64,000 nt of DNA from Rossellomorea marisflavi (GCF_009806575.1 NZ_CP047095.1:4158001-4222000), one strand, 5' to 3'. Shown: positions 1 through 10,077, counted from the first letter of the stretch. Notes: generated by a model from the sequence alone, not told the origin. Numbers and translations are program-made.

Positions 1-24
1 TCATTACTTTTTTGAGGTGAACCT

Positions 25-1386
25 ATGAATCCGCAACAACGCTTTACACTTGGACAACAGCTACGTTTTATCATTCCCTCTTTGTTGGGAATTTTATTAT
101 TTATAGTTCCTTTACCTGTCGACGGTGAAGTGACGATCCCGATTGCCGTTCTATCGAATGGACTGCTGGATGCGATCGGCCCCGTGATTCCTTATGTCAT
201 GACCATCCTGATCGCCTTGACGATCATCGGCACGTTCATCACCAAGGCTTTAAAACCGGCGGTCATCATGGACTCACCGTTTTTCAAGACGCTGTTTAAT
301 GTTACGCCCGTCTGGTTCGTCATCAGGATCGTCGGCGGTATCTACGCTGTCATGACCCTTTTTAAGTTAGGGCCGGAGTGGATATGGTCAGAAGACACAG
401 GGGGACTGCTCCTGAGCTCGGATGGGCTGATTTCCATCCTGTTCTGCGTCTTTTTATTCGCCGGACTCCTTCTTCCCTTACTGCTGAATTTTGGTCTTCT
501 TGAGTTTTTCGGTTCCATCCTGACGAAGGTCATGAGGCCGATCTTCAATCTGCCAGGTCGATCCTCCATCGACTGTCTGGCTTCGTGGCTGGGCGATGGG
601 ACCATCGGGGTCCTGTTGACAAGCAAGCAGTATGAGGAGGGCTTTTATACGAAGAGGGAAGCAGCGGTCATCGGGACAACGTTTTCCGTTGTATCCATCA
701 CCTTCTGTCTGGTTGTCATTTCGACGGTCAACCTGAGTGAATTCTTCTTCCCCTTCTATCTGACTGTGACGTTCTCCGGCCTTGTTGCGGCAATTATCCT
801 GCCGCGGATCCCTCCACTGTCCCGCAAGCCTGATACGTATTTCAATGATCAGGAAGGGAAGGATACAGCAGAGACCATTCCTGACGGATATACCCGTGCA
901 GGCTATGGCTATGAACAGGCTGTCCTTCAGGCAAAGAAGAACAACAGTGTGTCAAAATTCATCACAGACGGCATGAAGAACGTACTTGATATGTGGATGG
1001 GCGTAGCCCCGATCGTCATGGCGATCGGGACGACGGCACTCATCGTCGCGGAGAACACGAAGTTCTTCGAATGGATTGGTATCCCCTTCATCCCGGTACT
1101 CGACCTCCTTCAGATTCCTGAAGCAGCAGAGGCTTCAAAAACGATCCTGGTCGGTTTTGCGGATATGTTCCTCCCTACCATTTTCGGTGCCGGCATCGAG
1201 AGCGATATGACCCGGTTCATCATCGCCTGCCTGTCCGTCACTCAGCTGATCTACCTGTCAGAAGTCGGGGGACTGCTCCTCGGATCAAAAATCCCTGTAT
1301 CCTTCTGGGATCTGGTGGTCATCTTCCTTCAACGGACGATTTTGACTCTACTCATCATCGTCGGGATTGCCCATCTCTTATTCTGA
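25..1386 (+). CDS. YjiH family (nucleoside-recognition/Gate domain) membrane protein
   Basis: A 453-residue polytopic membrane protein with about ten hydrophobic segments. The first is near residues 15-30, and a long soluble loop rich in charged residues lies around residues 265-310. The overall pattern matches the YjiH family, whose members carry a nucleoside-recognition (Gate) domain and are assumed to move small solutes; no substrate is established. The ATG follows a GAGGTGA ribosome binding site. The gene stands alone, with its own terminator just downstream and a convergent gene beyond. Family assignment is fairly secure; transport function is inferred. Confidence 0.8.
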   Translation: MNPQQRFTLGQQLRFIIPSLLGILLFIVPLPVDGEVTIPIAVLSNGLLDAIGPVIPYVMTILIALTIIGTFITKALKPAVIMDSPFFKTLFNVTPVWFVIRIVGGIYAVMTLFKLGPEWIWSEDTGGLLLSSDGLISILFCVFLFAGLLLPLLLNFGLLEFFGSILTKVMRPIFNLPGRSSIDCLASWLGDGTIGVLLTSKQYEEGFYTKREAAVIGTTFSVVSITFCLVVISTVNLSEFFFPFYLTVTFSGLVAAIILPRIPPLSRKPDTYFNDQEGKDTAETIPDGYTRAGYGYEQAVLQAKKNNSVSKFITDGMKNVLDMWMGVAPIVMAIGTTALIVAENTKFFEWIGIPFIPVLDLLQIPEAAEASKTILVGFADMFLPTIFGAGIESDMTRFIIACLSVTQLIYLSEVGGLLLGSKIPVSFWDLVVIFLQRTILTLLIIVGIAHLLF

Positions 1387-1397
1387 CTTATACGAAA

Positions 1398-1432
1398 GGA
1401 GTACCCGGAACGGATCGGGTACTCCTTTTTTC
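1398..1432 (+). terminator. Rho-independent terminator after the YjiH gene
   Basis: A 10-bp perfect stem (GGAGTACCCG / CGGGTACTCC) with an 8-nt loop is followed by a run of seven T. It lies 12 nt after the stop codon of the YjiH-family gene. Confidence 0.9.
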
Positions 1433-1470
1433 ATGATGGGGATGAGCAGCAAGTATAGACGTCTTCCTTA

Positions 1471-2139
1471 CTATCCGCACCACTTCTGATATTGTTCCTG
1501 TAGTGCCGTCAGGGTCAGTTCCAACGTGGAAGGAATCGGCCAGTCTGCATGTTTCATGAACGGATCGCTTCCGATTCCTACCGTGAACATCCCTGTCTCA
1601 AGAAGGCCTCTTAATCCAGCTTCCCCGTCCTCGATCCCGACACACCTTCTTTCTTCGACTCCCAGCAGCTCCCTCGCCTTCTGGAAGATCTCGGGATCGG
1701 GCTTCCCCTTAGTAAGGGAAAGTGGATCGATGGTGTATTCAAATGCCCAAGAAAGACCGGTTTTCTTCAGGACCTCTGGTGCGTTCCGGCTGGAAGAGGC
1801 AACAGCCATCCGGATTCCATTCTCCTTTAGTTCTTTCAAGAAGGATTCCATACCAGGGAGGACATGATCAGGCGTCAGGGTATCCATCAGTTGCAGGTAG
1901 CGTCGATTTCTCTCCTCCGCCAGCCGGATTTCCAAGTCCTCTTCAATCTTCTTCCCCGCTTCCTTCCATACGGTTCGGATGGTCTTCCTCCTGCTGATTC
2001 CCTTCAACCGATTATTCTGCTCCCATGTATAGTCGATGCCGAATGGAAGCAGGGTATCCCTGGTCGCTTCGTAATAAAGGGGCATCGTATCCGTCAGGAC
2101 CCCATCCATATCAAAAATGACTGCCTCGATCGTTTTCAT
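1471..2139 (-). CDS. HAD-superfamily hydrolase, beta-phosphoglucomutase-like
   Basis: A 222-residue HAD phosphatase. Motif I is at the N-terminus (VIFDMDGVLTDT, nucleophile and acid-base Asp pair), with the Ser-rich motif II (VASSSR) mid-protein, the motif III lysine in LTKGKPDPEIF, and motif IV acidic residues in VGIEDGEAGL. This is the standard set for the cap C1 phosphatase/phosphomutase group, and the exact substrate cannot be read from sequence. The start is the ATG 6 nt after AGGAGG; a TTG two codons upstream abuts that site and is unlikely. It is the last gene of a minus-strand run with the kinase and membrane protein upstream, 36 nt after the kinase stop. Confidence 0.85.
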   Translation of the reverse strand: MKTIEAVIFDMDGVLTDTMPLYYEATRDTLLPFGIDYTWEQNNRLKGISRRKTIRTVWKEAGKKIEEDLEIRLAEERNRRYLQLMDTLTPDHVLPGMESFLKELKENGIRMAVASSSRNAPEVLKKTGLSWAFEYTIDPLSLTKGKPDPEIFQKARELLGVEERRCVGIEDGEAGLRGLLETGMFTVGIGSDPFMKHADWPIPSTLELTLTALQEQYQKWCG

Positions 2140-2175
2140 CGTCAACCTCCTGTATATGAATTGAAAAGCCTGCCA

Positions 2176-3441
2176 TCATGGTGCTGACGGCAGGCGTGCA
2201 TGGATGGGGAACCCGATTGTGACACGGGTCCCTTCCCCCAATTCTGATTCGATCTTCAAACTTCCTTTATGACCTTCGATAATTTTTTGACTGATGGTGA
2301 GTCCAAGGCCCATGCCTTTTTCCTTGAGGGTGAAGAAAGGTTCTCCCAGACGTTCCAGCCTGTCTGCAGGAATGCCTGCTCCCTGATCCTGTACAGTGAT
2401 CAATATCTCTTCCTCCAAGCAGTGGGCCTTGATGGTAATGAGCCCCTCTTCCATGGACTCGATGGCATTCTTCGTGATGTTGATCACGACTTGTATGCAC
2501 TGATTCCGGTCCCCGACGATCTCGACCGGCTCCTGGGGCAGGTCCACCTTCAGATTGATGCCTTTCATCAGTGCTTCATGTCCCATCACTTTACCGACAT
2601 AGTCCAGCACTTCCCTTATATCGAATGGACGTGATTCCCTCAGATGCGGCTTCGACAAAATGAGGAGCTCTCCGACAATCTGATTGATGCGGTCCATCTC
2701 GGTGCTCATGATGGTTAAGTAACGGTCTGAAACATGTTCGTTTTCCTCCAAAAGCTGAATGAATCCTTTTATGCTTGTAAGGGGATTACGGATTTCATGA
2801 GCGATACCGGCTGCCAGTTCACCCACGACGGACAGCTTTTCATTTCGAAGAAGCATCTCTTCTGCAACCTTTTGCTGGGTAATATCCCGGCCGATGATGA
2901 CAAGGCCCTTCCTCTCCCCGGATGAATGGAACAAGGGGACCTTGATCACATCGAATGTCTTATGCTCACCGGAAGGCAGGACAAAGCTCTCTTCGCAGCG
3001 GGTCCCTTTTTCACCCCAGGCCCTTTCATCCGATTCAATACAGAAATCAAAGGCGTCTTTGAAAAAAGGGACAAGCTCTCCCAGCTCTCTGTCGGTCTTT
3101 CCGATATAATCGATGCCTTCCAGGTTATAGAGCTCCCTCCCAAACTGGTTCACTTTCATCCATCTTCCCTCTCCATCCTTGAACGATACAAAGTCCGGCA
3201 GGGAGTGGAGGAGGGTGGAAAGTTGATTCTCTTCCTCCAGGAGGGTCTCGTGGACAGAAGAAAACGTAAGGGCTTTCTTGATAGACTGATAGAGTAAACT
3301 TAAACCGATGCTCGCAACTACGGGAATGGCGATCAAAAGGGCCACCCCCTCAAGAACAAACACCATGATCATAGCGGAGAGGAACAGCACGGCTGACAGG
3401 ACCAGTCGCATAATGATATAAGAAATGTCATATGAGCGCAC
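2176..3441 (-). CDS. Membrane PAS-domain sensor histidine kinase (sporulation-kinase-like)
   Basis: A 421-residue kinase. Two N-terminal membrane helices span about residues 8-52, and a PAS domain lies at about 75-190, where DFVSFKDGEGRW and IGRDIT are typical. A HisKA domain follows with phospho-acceptor His215 (AGIAHEIRNPL). The C-terminal HATPase domain has N box NAIESMEEG and G boxes DQGAGIP and GMGLGL. The start is GTG behind AAAGGAGAGG. No response regulator lies next to it, as is usual for the Kin kinases that feed the Spo0F phosphorelay; that target is inferred. The gene starts 21 nt after the upstream membrane-protein gene, so the two are probably cotranscribed. Confidence 0.82.
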   Translation of the reverse strand: MRSYDISYIIMRLVLSAVLFLSAMIMVFVLEGVALLIAIPVVASIGLSLLYQSIKKALTFSSVHETLLEEENQLSTLLHSLPDFVSFKDGEGRWMKVNQFGRELYNLEGIDYIGKTDRELGELVPFFKDAFDFCIESDERAWGEKGTRCEESFVLPSGEHKTFDVIKVPLFHSSGERKGLVIIGRDITQQKVAEEMLLRNEKLSVVGELAAGIAHEIRNPLTSIKGFIQLLEENEHVSDRYLTIMSTEMDRINQIVGELLILSKPHLRESRPFDIREVLDYVGKVMGHEALMKGINLKVDLPQEPVEIVGDRNQCIQVVINITKNAIESMEEGLITIKAHCLEEEILITVQDQGAGIPADRLERLGEPFFTLKEKGMGLGLTISQKIIEGHKGSLKIESELGEGTRVTIGFPIHARLPSAP

Positions 3442-3462
3442 GTGCCTTCCTCTCCTTTCACC

Positions 3463-5010
3463 TTAGAATAGATTGAACATATACGGTCCGATAAGTGATA
3501 TATATAGAAGGATGTAGGTTCCCATGAAGTAAAACACTCCGGCAAACGGACCCCACTCCTCATTTCTTCCAAACTTCCATACAAGGGCCGTCAGTAAGCT
3601 GATCACGATCATCACTGCATAGCCACTGCCGTTGAAGCTCAAGAAGCCCGGTGCGACTTGATGAAAATAATCCCCCATCGCCTTGCCTGTATAGGTGAAC
3701 GGCATGATCAAGAAGATCAAAATGGTGACATATTCCGCCATGCTGATGCCTTCCTTCTCCAATACATTCGGTTTGAAGATATTCAAGAGAATCAGGATAA
3801 ATAAGGAAGGAAGCACCCAATAGAATGAGGTCAGCCCCGTTACCAAACTTGAAAATAGCATAAGAGTCCCATTGAGTAAAGCCTCTTTGACGGACGCTTT
3901 TGTCCAGTGCAGACTCGATTGGGTCACCTCGTCATTTTGCGAAGCGCCATATAGTTCATATGTACCACCATTGTAATTGAACCAAACCACTTCATTGTCT
4001 GATAATGGAAGAGGTGATTGTGTCAAATGCCTCGTGGTGTTCAGGCGAAAAGCCTGATAAGAGCCATCTTCATTCGGAACGGCCTTATAAAGGGCAATCG
4101 CATTGAAATCCCCGATTTCCTGCCCCTCTGCAGTGAGCAGCAATGTGGCTTTCCCATCGATCTCGGCCAGTTGGATATCTCCCGGTGACTCCAGATCGAG
4201 CCCATTGTCTGCGTTGACGAATCGGATCTTTTCTGGCTTTTGAAGCTCATCGCCCACCTTATCGACAGGCAGATTCACCTTATACGTCGCCGTGGTCAAT
4301 TGCCCTTGTGAGCGGGCTGTTTCACTGTAGAACAACGTCAGTTGCCCATCTGCTATCTCATAAGTCGCATTTTCAACTTGTTTACTAGAGTTCTTCTCCA
4401 GAAGCAAAAAAGGGGCGCTTACATGATGCTCTTTATCAATATAATGGAATTGTACATGGGTATCGTCTGCCTTGGTCTGAACTACGGAATCCCCATCCTT
4501 ACCGATGGTCACACGATCAATCTCCTGTTGAAATGAATGAAGCTTACCAGCATCTTCTGTTTGAGGGTCCATTTCGTAGAGCGTGCCACCCGTCCAATAA
4601 TACACACGGTTTTCACTCGTTTGAAGGCCTGTGATCCCTTCTGACAGGACGGAATTCTTCCCGCCTGCATAGGACACTAATTTAGTATCCTCATAGTAGA
4701 TGACCTTCTTGCCATCAGTCCAATAGGGGTAACTGCCGGAAACATCGACGTCAAGCTTCAGCTTCTCCTCGACCCGGAGTCCTTCTTTAACGTTGAGCTC
4801 CTGGATCTCTCCTCCACTTGAGACGAAGAGGTCCCCGCTTCCTCTGAACAACTGAGGCCTGTCCTTATATGATTGATCAAGGTATACCGAACGGCTCCAA
4901 TCCTTCTGAGGGGGCTCTTTCACCTTCAATAACTGATGGAGGAACATCCCTCCGATCATAAGGATGACCAATGCCATTGGAATACCCAAAACCTTCAATT
5001 TTTCTTTCAC
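3463..5010 (-). CDS. Uncharacterised membrane protein with large extracytoplasmic region
   Basis: I do not recognise a named family. The 515-residue product has one membrane helix near residues 9-25. A long soluble part follows (about 30-375) with repeating short beta-like stretches such as GDLFVSSGGEI and NRVYYWTGGTLY, suggestive of a propeller or DUF5050-like sensor fold. About four membrane helices lie from residue 380 to the end. The start is GTG after AGGGGG. It sits directly upstream of the orphan PAS kinase and probably shares its transcript, so a role in signal input to that kinase is possible but unproven. Confidence 0.7.
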   Translation of the reverse strand: MKEKLKVLGIPMALVILMIGGMFLHQLLKVKEPPQKDWSRSVYLDQSYKDRPQLFRGSGDLFVSSGGEIQELNVKEGLRVEEKLKLDVDVSGSYPYWTDGKKVIYYEDTKLVSYAGGKNSVLSEGITGLQTSENRVYYWTGGTLYEMDPQTEDAGKLHSFQQEIDRVTIGKDGDSVVQTKADDTHVQFHYIDKEHHVSAPFLLLEKNSSKQVENATYEIADGQLTLFYSETARSQGQLTTATYKVNLPVDKVGDELQKPEKIRFVNADNGLDLESPGDIQLAEIDGKATLLLTAEGQEIGDFNAIALYKAVPNEDGSYQAFRLNTTRHLTQSPLPLSDNEVVWFNYNGGTYELYGASQNDEVTQSSLHWTKASVKEALLNGTLMLFSSLVTGLTSFYWVLPSLFILILLNIFKPNVLEKEGISMAEYVTILIFLIMPFTYTGKAMGDYFHQVAPGFLSFNGSGYAVMIVISLLTALVWKFGRNEEWGPFAGVFYFMGTYILLYISLIGPYMFNLF

Positions 5011-5162
5011 TGTTCATTCCCCCTGCTTTAAAAGCATATTCTCTATATACACTTCTGAATTTTAGCACAATTAGTGCCTTTATTCACTTAATTTTCCATA
5101 TTAAGGTATAAAATAGAGAGTAAGGGCTATATAAGATATACCACATCTGCTATAATATGTCG

Positions 5163-5198
5163 AAAAAAAACCGCTCCTATTCATATCGGAGCGGTTTT
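5163..5198 (-). terminator. Terminator after kbl-tdh
   Basis: A 9-bp stem (AACCGCTCC / GGAGCGGTT) with a 10-nt loop and a T run on the minus strand lies just past the tdh stop codon. It ends the kbl-tdh transcript. Confidence 0.88.
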
Positions 5199-5205
5199 CC
5201 ATTTC

Positions 5206-6156
5206 TTATATTCTTTTTTCGACCTTCAGCTTATGAAGCATATCGGCTGTCATCTTCGACAGGTCATACGTGCAGCTGAATCCCCACTCTTCCACCGCGG
5301 CGGAAGAATCGATGGCATCCGGCCAGCTTTCAGCGATGGCCTGTCTGACGGGATCGACCTGGTAGTCGATTTTGAAGTCAGGCTGATGAACCTGGATGGC
5401 CTTCTCGAAATGCTCAGGCGCTGCGCTCATGGCACTTACGTTGAAAGAATTGCGGTGGATGAGCTTCGATCCATCCGCTTCCATCAGGTTGATGATGGCA
5501 TCAAGGGCGTCCGGCATATACATCATATCCATGAAGGTACCCTCACCGATATAGGAAGTGTAACGATTCTGCTTGATGGCTTCATAGTAGATTTCTACTG
5601 CATAATCCGTCGTCCCTCCACCCGGAAGCGTTTCGTATGAAATCAAGCCCGGGAATCGCAGCCCCCTGGTATCCACACCGAATTTTGTGAAGTAATAATC
5701 CGATAACAATTCACCGGACACTTTATTCACCCCGTACATCGTCGTCGGTCGCATGATGGTATCCTGCGGTGTCGCCTTCTTGGGTGTACTTGGTCCGAAT
5801 GCTCCGATCGAGCTTGGGGTGAAGAATTGACAATCCAATTCCCTGGCCGTTTCAAGGGCATTGACGAGTCCTCCCATATTCAAGTTCCATGCAAGCAGCG
5901 GCTTTGCTTCGGCTGTAGCCGACAATAGGGCGGCAAGGTGGATGATCGTATCGACTTGGTTCGTCTTGGCTAGCTCGAACATGCGCTTTTCATCGGTTAC
6001 ATCCAGCTGCGCGAAGGGTCCCCCGGTCACAACGGGACTGTCGGTCTCCCTGATATCTGTTGCCAATACGTGATCCGCGCCGTAAACCTCGCGAAGACGG
6101 GTCGTAAGTTCCGAGCCAATCTGTCCCAACGCACCGGTGACAAGAATCTTCTTCAT
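5206..6156 (-). CDS. tdh: L-threonine 3-dehydrogenase, epimerase (short-chain) type
   Basis: This 316-residue NAD-dependent epimerase/dehydratase-fold protein should oxidise L-threonine to 2-amino-3-oxobutyrate. The Rossmann motif GALGQIG is at residues 8-14, with the catalytic Tyr141/Lys145 pair in YGVNK and nearby Ser115/116 in [10 protein letters not shown]. The epimerase fold is shared with UDP-sugar epimerases. The threonine assignment rests mainly on the adjacent kbl gene, 36 nt upstream on the same strand, which uses the product. ATG follows a strong AGGAGG site. This is distinct from the zinc-dependent MDR-type Tdh of B. subtilis and E. coli. Confidence 0.85.
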   Translation of the reverse strand: MKKILVTGALGQIGSELTTRLREVYGADHVLATDIRETDSPVVTGGPFAQLDVTDEKRMFELAKTNQVDTIIHLAALLSATAEAKPLLAWNLNMGGLVNALETARELDCQFFTPSSIGAFGPSTPKKATPQDTIMRPTTMYGVNKVSGELLSDYYFTKFGVDTRGLRFPGLISYETLPGGGTTDYAVEIYYEAIKQNRYTSYIGEGTFMDMMYMPDALDAIINLMEADGSKLIHRNSFNVSAMSAAPEHFEKAIQVHQPDFKIDYQVDPVRQAIAESWPDAIDSSAAVEEWGFSCTYDLSKMTADMLHKLKVEKRI

Positions 6157-6192
6157 CTTAGTTCCTCCTGTATATCGTTGATGATAAGGGAA

Positions 6193-7383
6193 TTAAAGGA
6201 TTCCCAGCTCTTTTCCGACTTTTTCATATGCTTCGACCGCTTGATCAAGCATCTCTTTCGTATGGGCAGCCGATGGCATATTCCGTACCCGACCCGTTCC
6301 CCGGGGCACTGTAGGGAATACGATGGACTTCGCATAAACCCCTTCTTCATACAGGCGCTTACTGAAATTTTGGGTAGCCTGCTCATCACCGATGATGACA
6401 GGAGTGATCGGCGTTTCAGATTTCCCGATATCAAAGCCAAGCCCTGAAAGTTTTTCCTTGAGATAGGCACTATTTTCCCACATTTTGTCCTGTAGTTCCG
6501 TGCTGTTCATCAACAAGTCCAGCGCTTCCGTACACGCGGTCACATCCGCAGGCGTCAGGGATGTCGAGAATAAGAACGGGCGGGATCGCACCTTCAACCA
6601 GTCGATCAGGTTTTGAGTACCGGCCACATATCCACCTACTACCCCGATGGCTTTAGACAGCGTACCCATTTGGAAATCGACTTTATGAGAGAGACCGAAA
6701 TGCTTCACTGTACCGGCACCTTTACCAAGAACACCGGAACCATGGGCATCATCCACATAGGTCATGATATCGAATTCCTCTGCGATTTCGACGATTTCAG
6801 GTAGCTTGCATACATCTCCGTCCATAGAGAAGACCCCGTCCGTGATGATCATGATTTTCGCGTAAAGACCCGATTCTTTCGCTTCCTTCGCCTTCGCACG
6901 CAAATCTTCCATATCCGAGTGGTTGAATCGGATGATCTTGGCACGGGACAGACGGCATCCGTCGATGATGGACGCATGGTTCAATTCATCGGAAAGAATG
7001 GCATCATGTTTATCCATCACCGCAGAAATGGCTGCCATATTGCAATTGAAGCCCGATTGATACGCGATGGCCGCTTCGGTTCCCTTGAATTCAGCAAGCT
7101 TTTCTTCCAGTTTCACGTGAAGGTCGAGTGTTCCGTTGATTGTCCGGACAGCACCTGCTCCGACACCATATTCTTTCACCGCTTCGATGGCCACTTTTTT
7201 CAAGCGCTCATCTGTTGCAAGTCCAAGATAATTATTTGAAGAGAGATTCACAAGTTCCTTGCCTTTAATCGTAATGACGGGTCCGTTTGCCCCTTCCAAC
7301 GGATCGATTTCATTATAGAGACCTTTTGATTTTAGATCCTGCAGATTGTCCTGTAAGAAATGGTCCAGGGTTTTACTTGTCAT
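6193..7383 (-). CDS. kbl: Glycine C-acetyltransferase (2-amino-3-ketobutyrate CoA ligase)
   Basis: A 396-residue PLP-dependent alpha-oxoamine synthase, the usual length for Kbl. It cleaves 2-amino-3-oxobutyrate with CoA to glycine and acetyl-CoA. Visible family features are [12 protein letters not shown] near the N-terminus, YQSGFNCN, the cofactor-binding [10 protein letters not shown], and the Schiff-base lysine in [12 protein letters not shown] and BioF are close paralogues, but the neighbouring threonine dehydrogenase makes Kbl the better call. The start has an AAGGAGG site 9 nt upstream. A catabolite-responsive-element-like sequence lies about 20 nt upstream of the start codon. Confidence 0.92.
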   Translation of the reverse strand: MTSKTLDHFLQDNLQDLKSKGLYNEIDPLEGANGPVITIKGKELVNLSSNNYLGLATDERLKKVAIEAVKEYGVGAGAVRTINGTLDLHVKLEEKLAEFKGTEAAIAYQSGFNCNMAAISAVMDKHDAILSDELNHASIIDGCRLSRAKIIRFNHSDMEDLRAKAKEAKESGLYAKIMIITDGVFSMDGDVCKLPEIVEIAEEFDIMTYVDDAHGSGVLGKGAGTVKHFGLSHKVDFQMGTLSKAIGVVGGYVAGTQNLIDWLKVRSRPFLFSTSLTPADVTACTEALDLLMNSTELQDKMWENSAYLKEKLSGLGFDIGKSETPITPVIIGDEQATQNFSKRLYEEGVYAKSIVFPTVPRGTGRVRNMPSAAHTKEMLDQAVEAYEKVGKELGIL

Positions 7384-7403
7384 CTTTGTGACCTCCTTGT
7401 TTA

Positions 7404-7418
7404 TGTAAGCGTTTTATA
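7404..7418 (-). promoter_or_regulatory. Candidate cre (CcpA) site before kbl
   Basis: On the minus strand TATAAAACGCTTACA matches the cre consensus WTGNAARCGNWWWCA at 13 of 15 positions. It lies between the probable promoter region (TATACT near 7450-7455) and the kbl ribosome binding site, where bound CcpA would block elongation. This is sequence-match inference only. Confidence 0.4.
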
Positions 7419-7599
7419 GACAATTGTGCACTCCAGAAAGACATTCACTAGTATAATATTAGCTATTTTCATACCATTTTACACAGATAAGTTTAACATG
7501 TTTCTCCGTGATGGACAAAATAATTCTTTCGGAAATGGGGGATTCTCTGTCTATGATGATGTCACTAGTATGCGGTTGGCGGGACAAATTGATTCCTAT

Positions 7600-7628
7600 A
7601 AAAAAAAAGCCGACCCTAAGGACGGCTT
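7600..7628 (-). terminator. Terminator after the M6 protease gene
   Basis: The minus strand reads AAGCCG, a short G/C-rich arm and loop, and CGGCTT, followed by eight T (plus-strand A run at 7601-7608). It lies directly after the protease stop codon. The rest of 7384-7600 holds only the kbl promoter region; no gene is seen there. Confidence 0.8.
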
Positions 7629-7636
7629 CTTGATGG

Positions 7637-9772
7637 TCAGTGCTTCTTCTTTGGTTTTTTCTTATCCTTCAATTTGACTTCATACGTGAAATCGACTGGG
7701 TTTTTATCATGTGGCGGAGCTGCATAGGAAGTAATCATATAGTTACTTCCATCCTTGAACAGCTGTCGAAGCTTCAAGGCATTGGTTTCCGTCACATTGA
7801 ATGGGTCGACCTGAATGACTTTATACTTGGTTTTCGGGTTCTTTTTGTTGCCTACCTGTCTTTCATTGATGAATGTAACCGTATATTCCACGTACTCTCC
7901 TAGGATTTCCGCTTTCGATTTAAAGACGTCCAGATTGGACCCATCCTGCTTGAAGCCGATTTCCGGGATCTCAATATTATCAATGAACCAGCCTGAGTCA
8001 TTATAGCCCCAGTCCGTCAGATAGCGGAAGGAGATCAAGATTTCCTTCCCGGCGTATTGATTCAAATCAAATGTTTCTTTTTGCCAGTCTTCATAGTGAC
8101 CGGTGAAACCAGGAACATTATCTTTGATTTTAGGATATCCCTGTCCATCCACATCCGAACGGGTATTTTCGTTCTCAAGCGATGTCCATGTCTTCCCATT
8201 ATCTTCAGAAACTTGGACCATAGCGTAATCCCATGCTTCTTCAATATCGATGAAATTGTCGAAGGAGAGGGTGGCTTTGTCCACTTTTGACAGATCTGCT
8301 TCTAATACGATGGCACTGTCCAGTTCGTCCCCTTCATTAGCCCAGAGCACTTTGTTGCCCGACCCTTTGGGATCATCGACGCTTTTCCATTTGACCGGAA
8401 GGAAGTCCACTCCATCGAAATTGATCGTGTCGACCTTCCCTTTAAAATCAAGCTCTTTGAAGTCCCCTCCCCATGCAGGGACCCCTTCTTTTTCATACTC
8501 GAGCGCTTTCTCATAATCAACGGTCTTGCCGCGCTTCGTGCCTTTACTGTCGACAGGTAGATCCCTCAGATCGATGCTGTCGAAATCATACTTCCCTCCA
8601 GAACCGTCATCGATGGCGAGGGCCGTGATGAAGTGTTGATAAAGGGTGGTGAAGTCCTCCTTCGCTCCATATTCCTTCAGCATGTGATCGACACTCTCAA
8701 TTCCATGCTTCTGGTCTGTGGCAAGATCCCTGATGAATTCCTGCCCATACTTATCGTACATATAGAGGGTGAAGAGATAGACCTGTCCATAGTCTGCAAT
8801 CGTTTCCGGTCCTGTTTCCGCACTGCGGTGTTCATCCCAGTTCACCAGGGAGTTTTCCGGGTGATCAAGATAGAAGTTCACAGAACCCTCATTGGAACCA
8901 TATCCTCCGAGGAACTCGGAGAATGTTGACATCCCTTCATTCAGCCATGTCTCTTCAGCCGGGTCGTTATCGGCATGGATCAAATGCTGGAGTTCATGAA
9001 TTGTCGTACCGAAGAAGGTATTCTCGAGCCTGGTTTCCCAGCTGTTCGTATCAATCGTGATGATGTTCCGGTCCGTATAGTTTTCAAGGGTCTGCCAGAA
9101 GAAGCCTGCCACGAAGAACGGATAGCTAGGATCGTAGTAGCCGTCATCCTTGATGTTGTCGACCAGCATGATCACCTTGTCACTGCCCTCGTAATAGTTA
9201 TCCGGCAAGCCAACCATTCTTGGAACGGTGGCATTTGATCCATCCAACTCATCCGGCATGCCGAAGAAATCCGTCGCAGTCGGATAGATGTTCGAATCGA
9301 ACTCATCCTTCAGTTTATCTACCTGCTCCTGAGTGACCACATGGGGAGGACGGGGATCTCCTTCAGGGAATGCAAGGTCATTCGCCACCCAGATCTCCAC
9401 GTTGTCGCCCACACTTCTCAGAGTGAATTGTTTGAATTCCAGGTCCCGATCAAGGAATAGCTTTGTCCCTCCGTCATATGTAAATTCACTTGTCTGTTTA
9501 TTGCTCTGGGCTTTCACTTCACCTTTTTGATCGAACTTGAACTCTTTCACCTGTTTTTTCAGCTTTCCTTCAGCTTTATTCAGGAAGTTTTCGTTTTCAG
9601 ACAGTGACTCAAGATGACCATCGATATCGATGCGATCACCGTATCGCTCGGTGTTCCAGTTGGCAGTTGTCGGAGTGGACTCGGCCGAGACCTCCTGTGA
9701 GAATGGTGCCAACAGTCCCAGTGCCAAAGCACCGGTGGAAAGAATGGAAAACAATTTAGTTTTCAAATACAT
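7637..9772 (-). CDS. Secreted immune inhibitor A-like M6 metalloprotease
   Basis: A 711-residue exported protease. The signal peptide covers residues 1-30 (Lys-rich start, hydrophobic core, cleavage near VSA-ES). The zinc motif HELQH is at His259-Glu260-His263, followed by a conserved WLNEGMSTFSEFLGGYG stretch of the M6/InhA type. A probable beta-sandwich domain lies around residues 470-610 (SGWFIDNIEIPEIGF resembles the MAM/Ig-like domain in InhA proteins). The C-terminus is lysine-rich. InhA enzymes of the B. cereus group degrade host or environmental proteins; here a nutritional or matrix role is just as likely. The gene is monocistronic with its own terminator. Confidence 0.87.
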   Translation of the reverse strand: MYLKTKLFSILSTGALALGLLAPFSQEVSAESTPTTANWNTERYGDRIDIDGHLESLSENENFLNKAEGKLKKQVKEFKFDQKGEVKAQSNKQTSEFTYDGGTKLFLDRDLEFKQFTLRSVGDNVEIWVANDLAFPEGDPRPPHVVTQEQVDKLKDEFDSNIYPTATDFFGMPDELDGSNATVPRMVGLPDNYYEGSDKVIMLVDNIKDDGYYDPSYPFFVAGFFWQTLENYTDRNIITIDTNSWETRLENTFFGTTIHELQHLIHADNDPAEETWLNEGMSTFSEFLGGYGSNEGSVNFYLDHPENSLVNWDEHRSAETGPETIADYGQVYLFTLYMYDKYGQEFIRDLATDQKHGIESVDHMLKEYGAKEDFTTLYQHFITALAIDDGSGGKYDFDSIDLRDLPVDSKGTKRGKTVDYEKALEYEKEGVPAWGGDFKELDFKGKVDTINFDGVDFLPVKWKSVDDPKGSGNKVLWANEGDELDSAIVLEADLSKVDKATLSFDNFIDIEEAWDYAMVQVSEDNGKTWTSLENENTRSDVDGQGYPKIKDNVPGFTGHYEDWQKETFDLNQYAGKEILISFRYLTDWGYNDSGWFIDNIEIPEIGFKQDGSNLDVFKSKAEILGEYVEYTVTFINERQVGNKKNPKTKYKVIQVDPFNVTETNALKLRQLFKDGSNYMITSYAAPPHDKNPVDFTYEVKLKDKKKPKKKH

Positions 9773-10077
9773 AATCCCCTCTCTATGAGAATAGTTATAA
9801 TATAAGCGAAATAATCATAACACACTAAATTTTCAGAATATATAAGCCGAAAGTTTCTTCTCTCTCTTCGTTATTTATGGTATTTTCTGATATTACGCTT
9901 ATAACTGATACTGACGATCTATGGTTTCGACATGGTTCGATGATCCTTATACGTTGATGCGTTTAAAACAGGGCCTTTTCCCCCATCCCATCGACGAAAT
10001 CCCATTCTCAACTGCAAAGGTTAATTGAAAGTGGGGATACCCGTCGATTGATATCGAAGAATACAGGACAGGGCATT
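9773..10077. other. Intergenic stretch before the M6 protease gene
   Basis: About 300 nt with an AT-rich part near the protease start, presumably its promoter. A plus-strand reading frame of 35 codons (9921-10028, starting MVSTWFDDPYTLMRL) has plausible codon use but no ribosome binding site, and could be a gene fragment. No assured feature is present. Confidence 0.3.
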
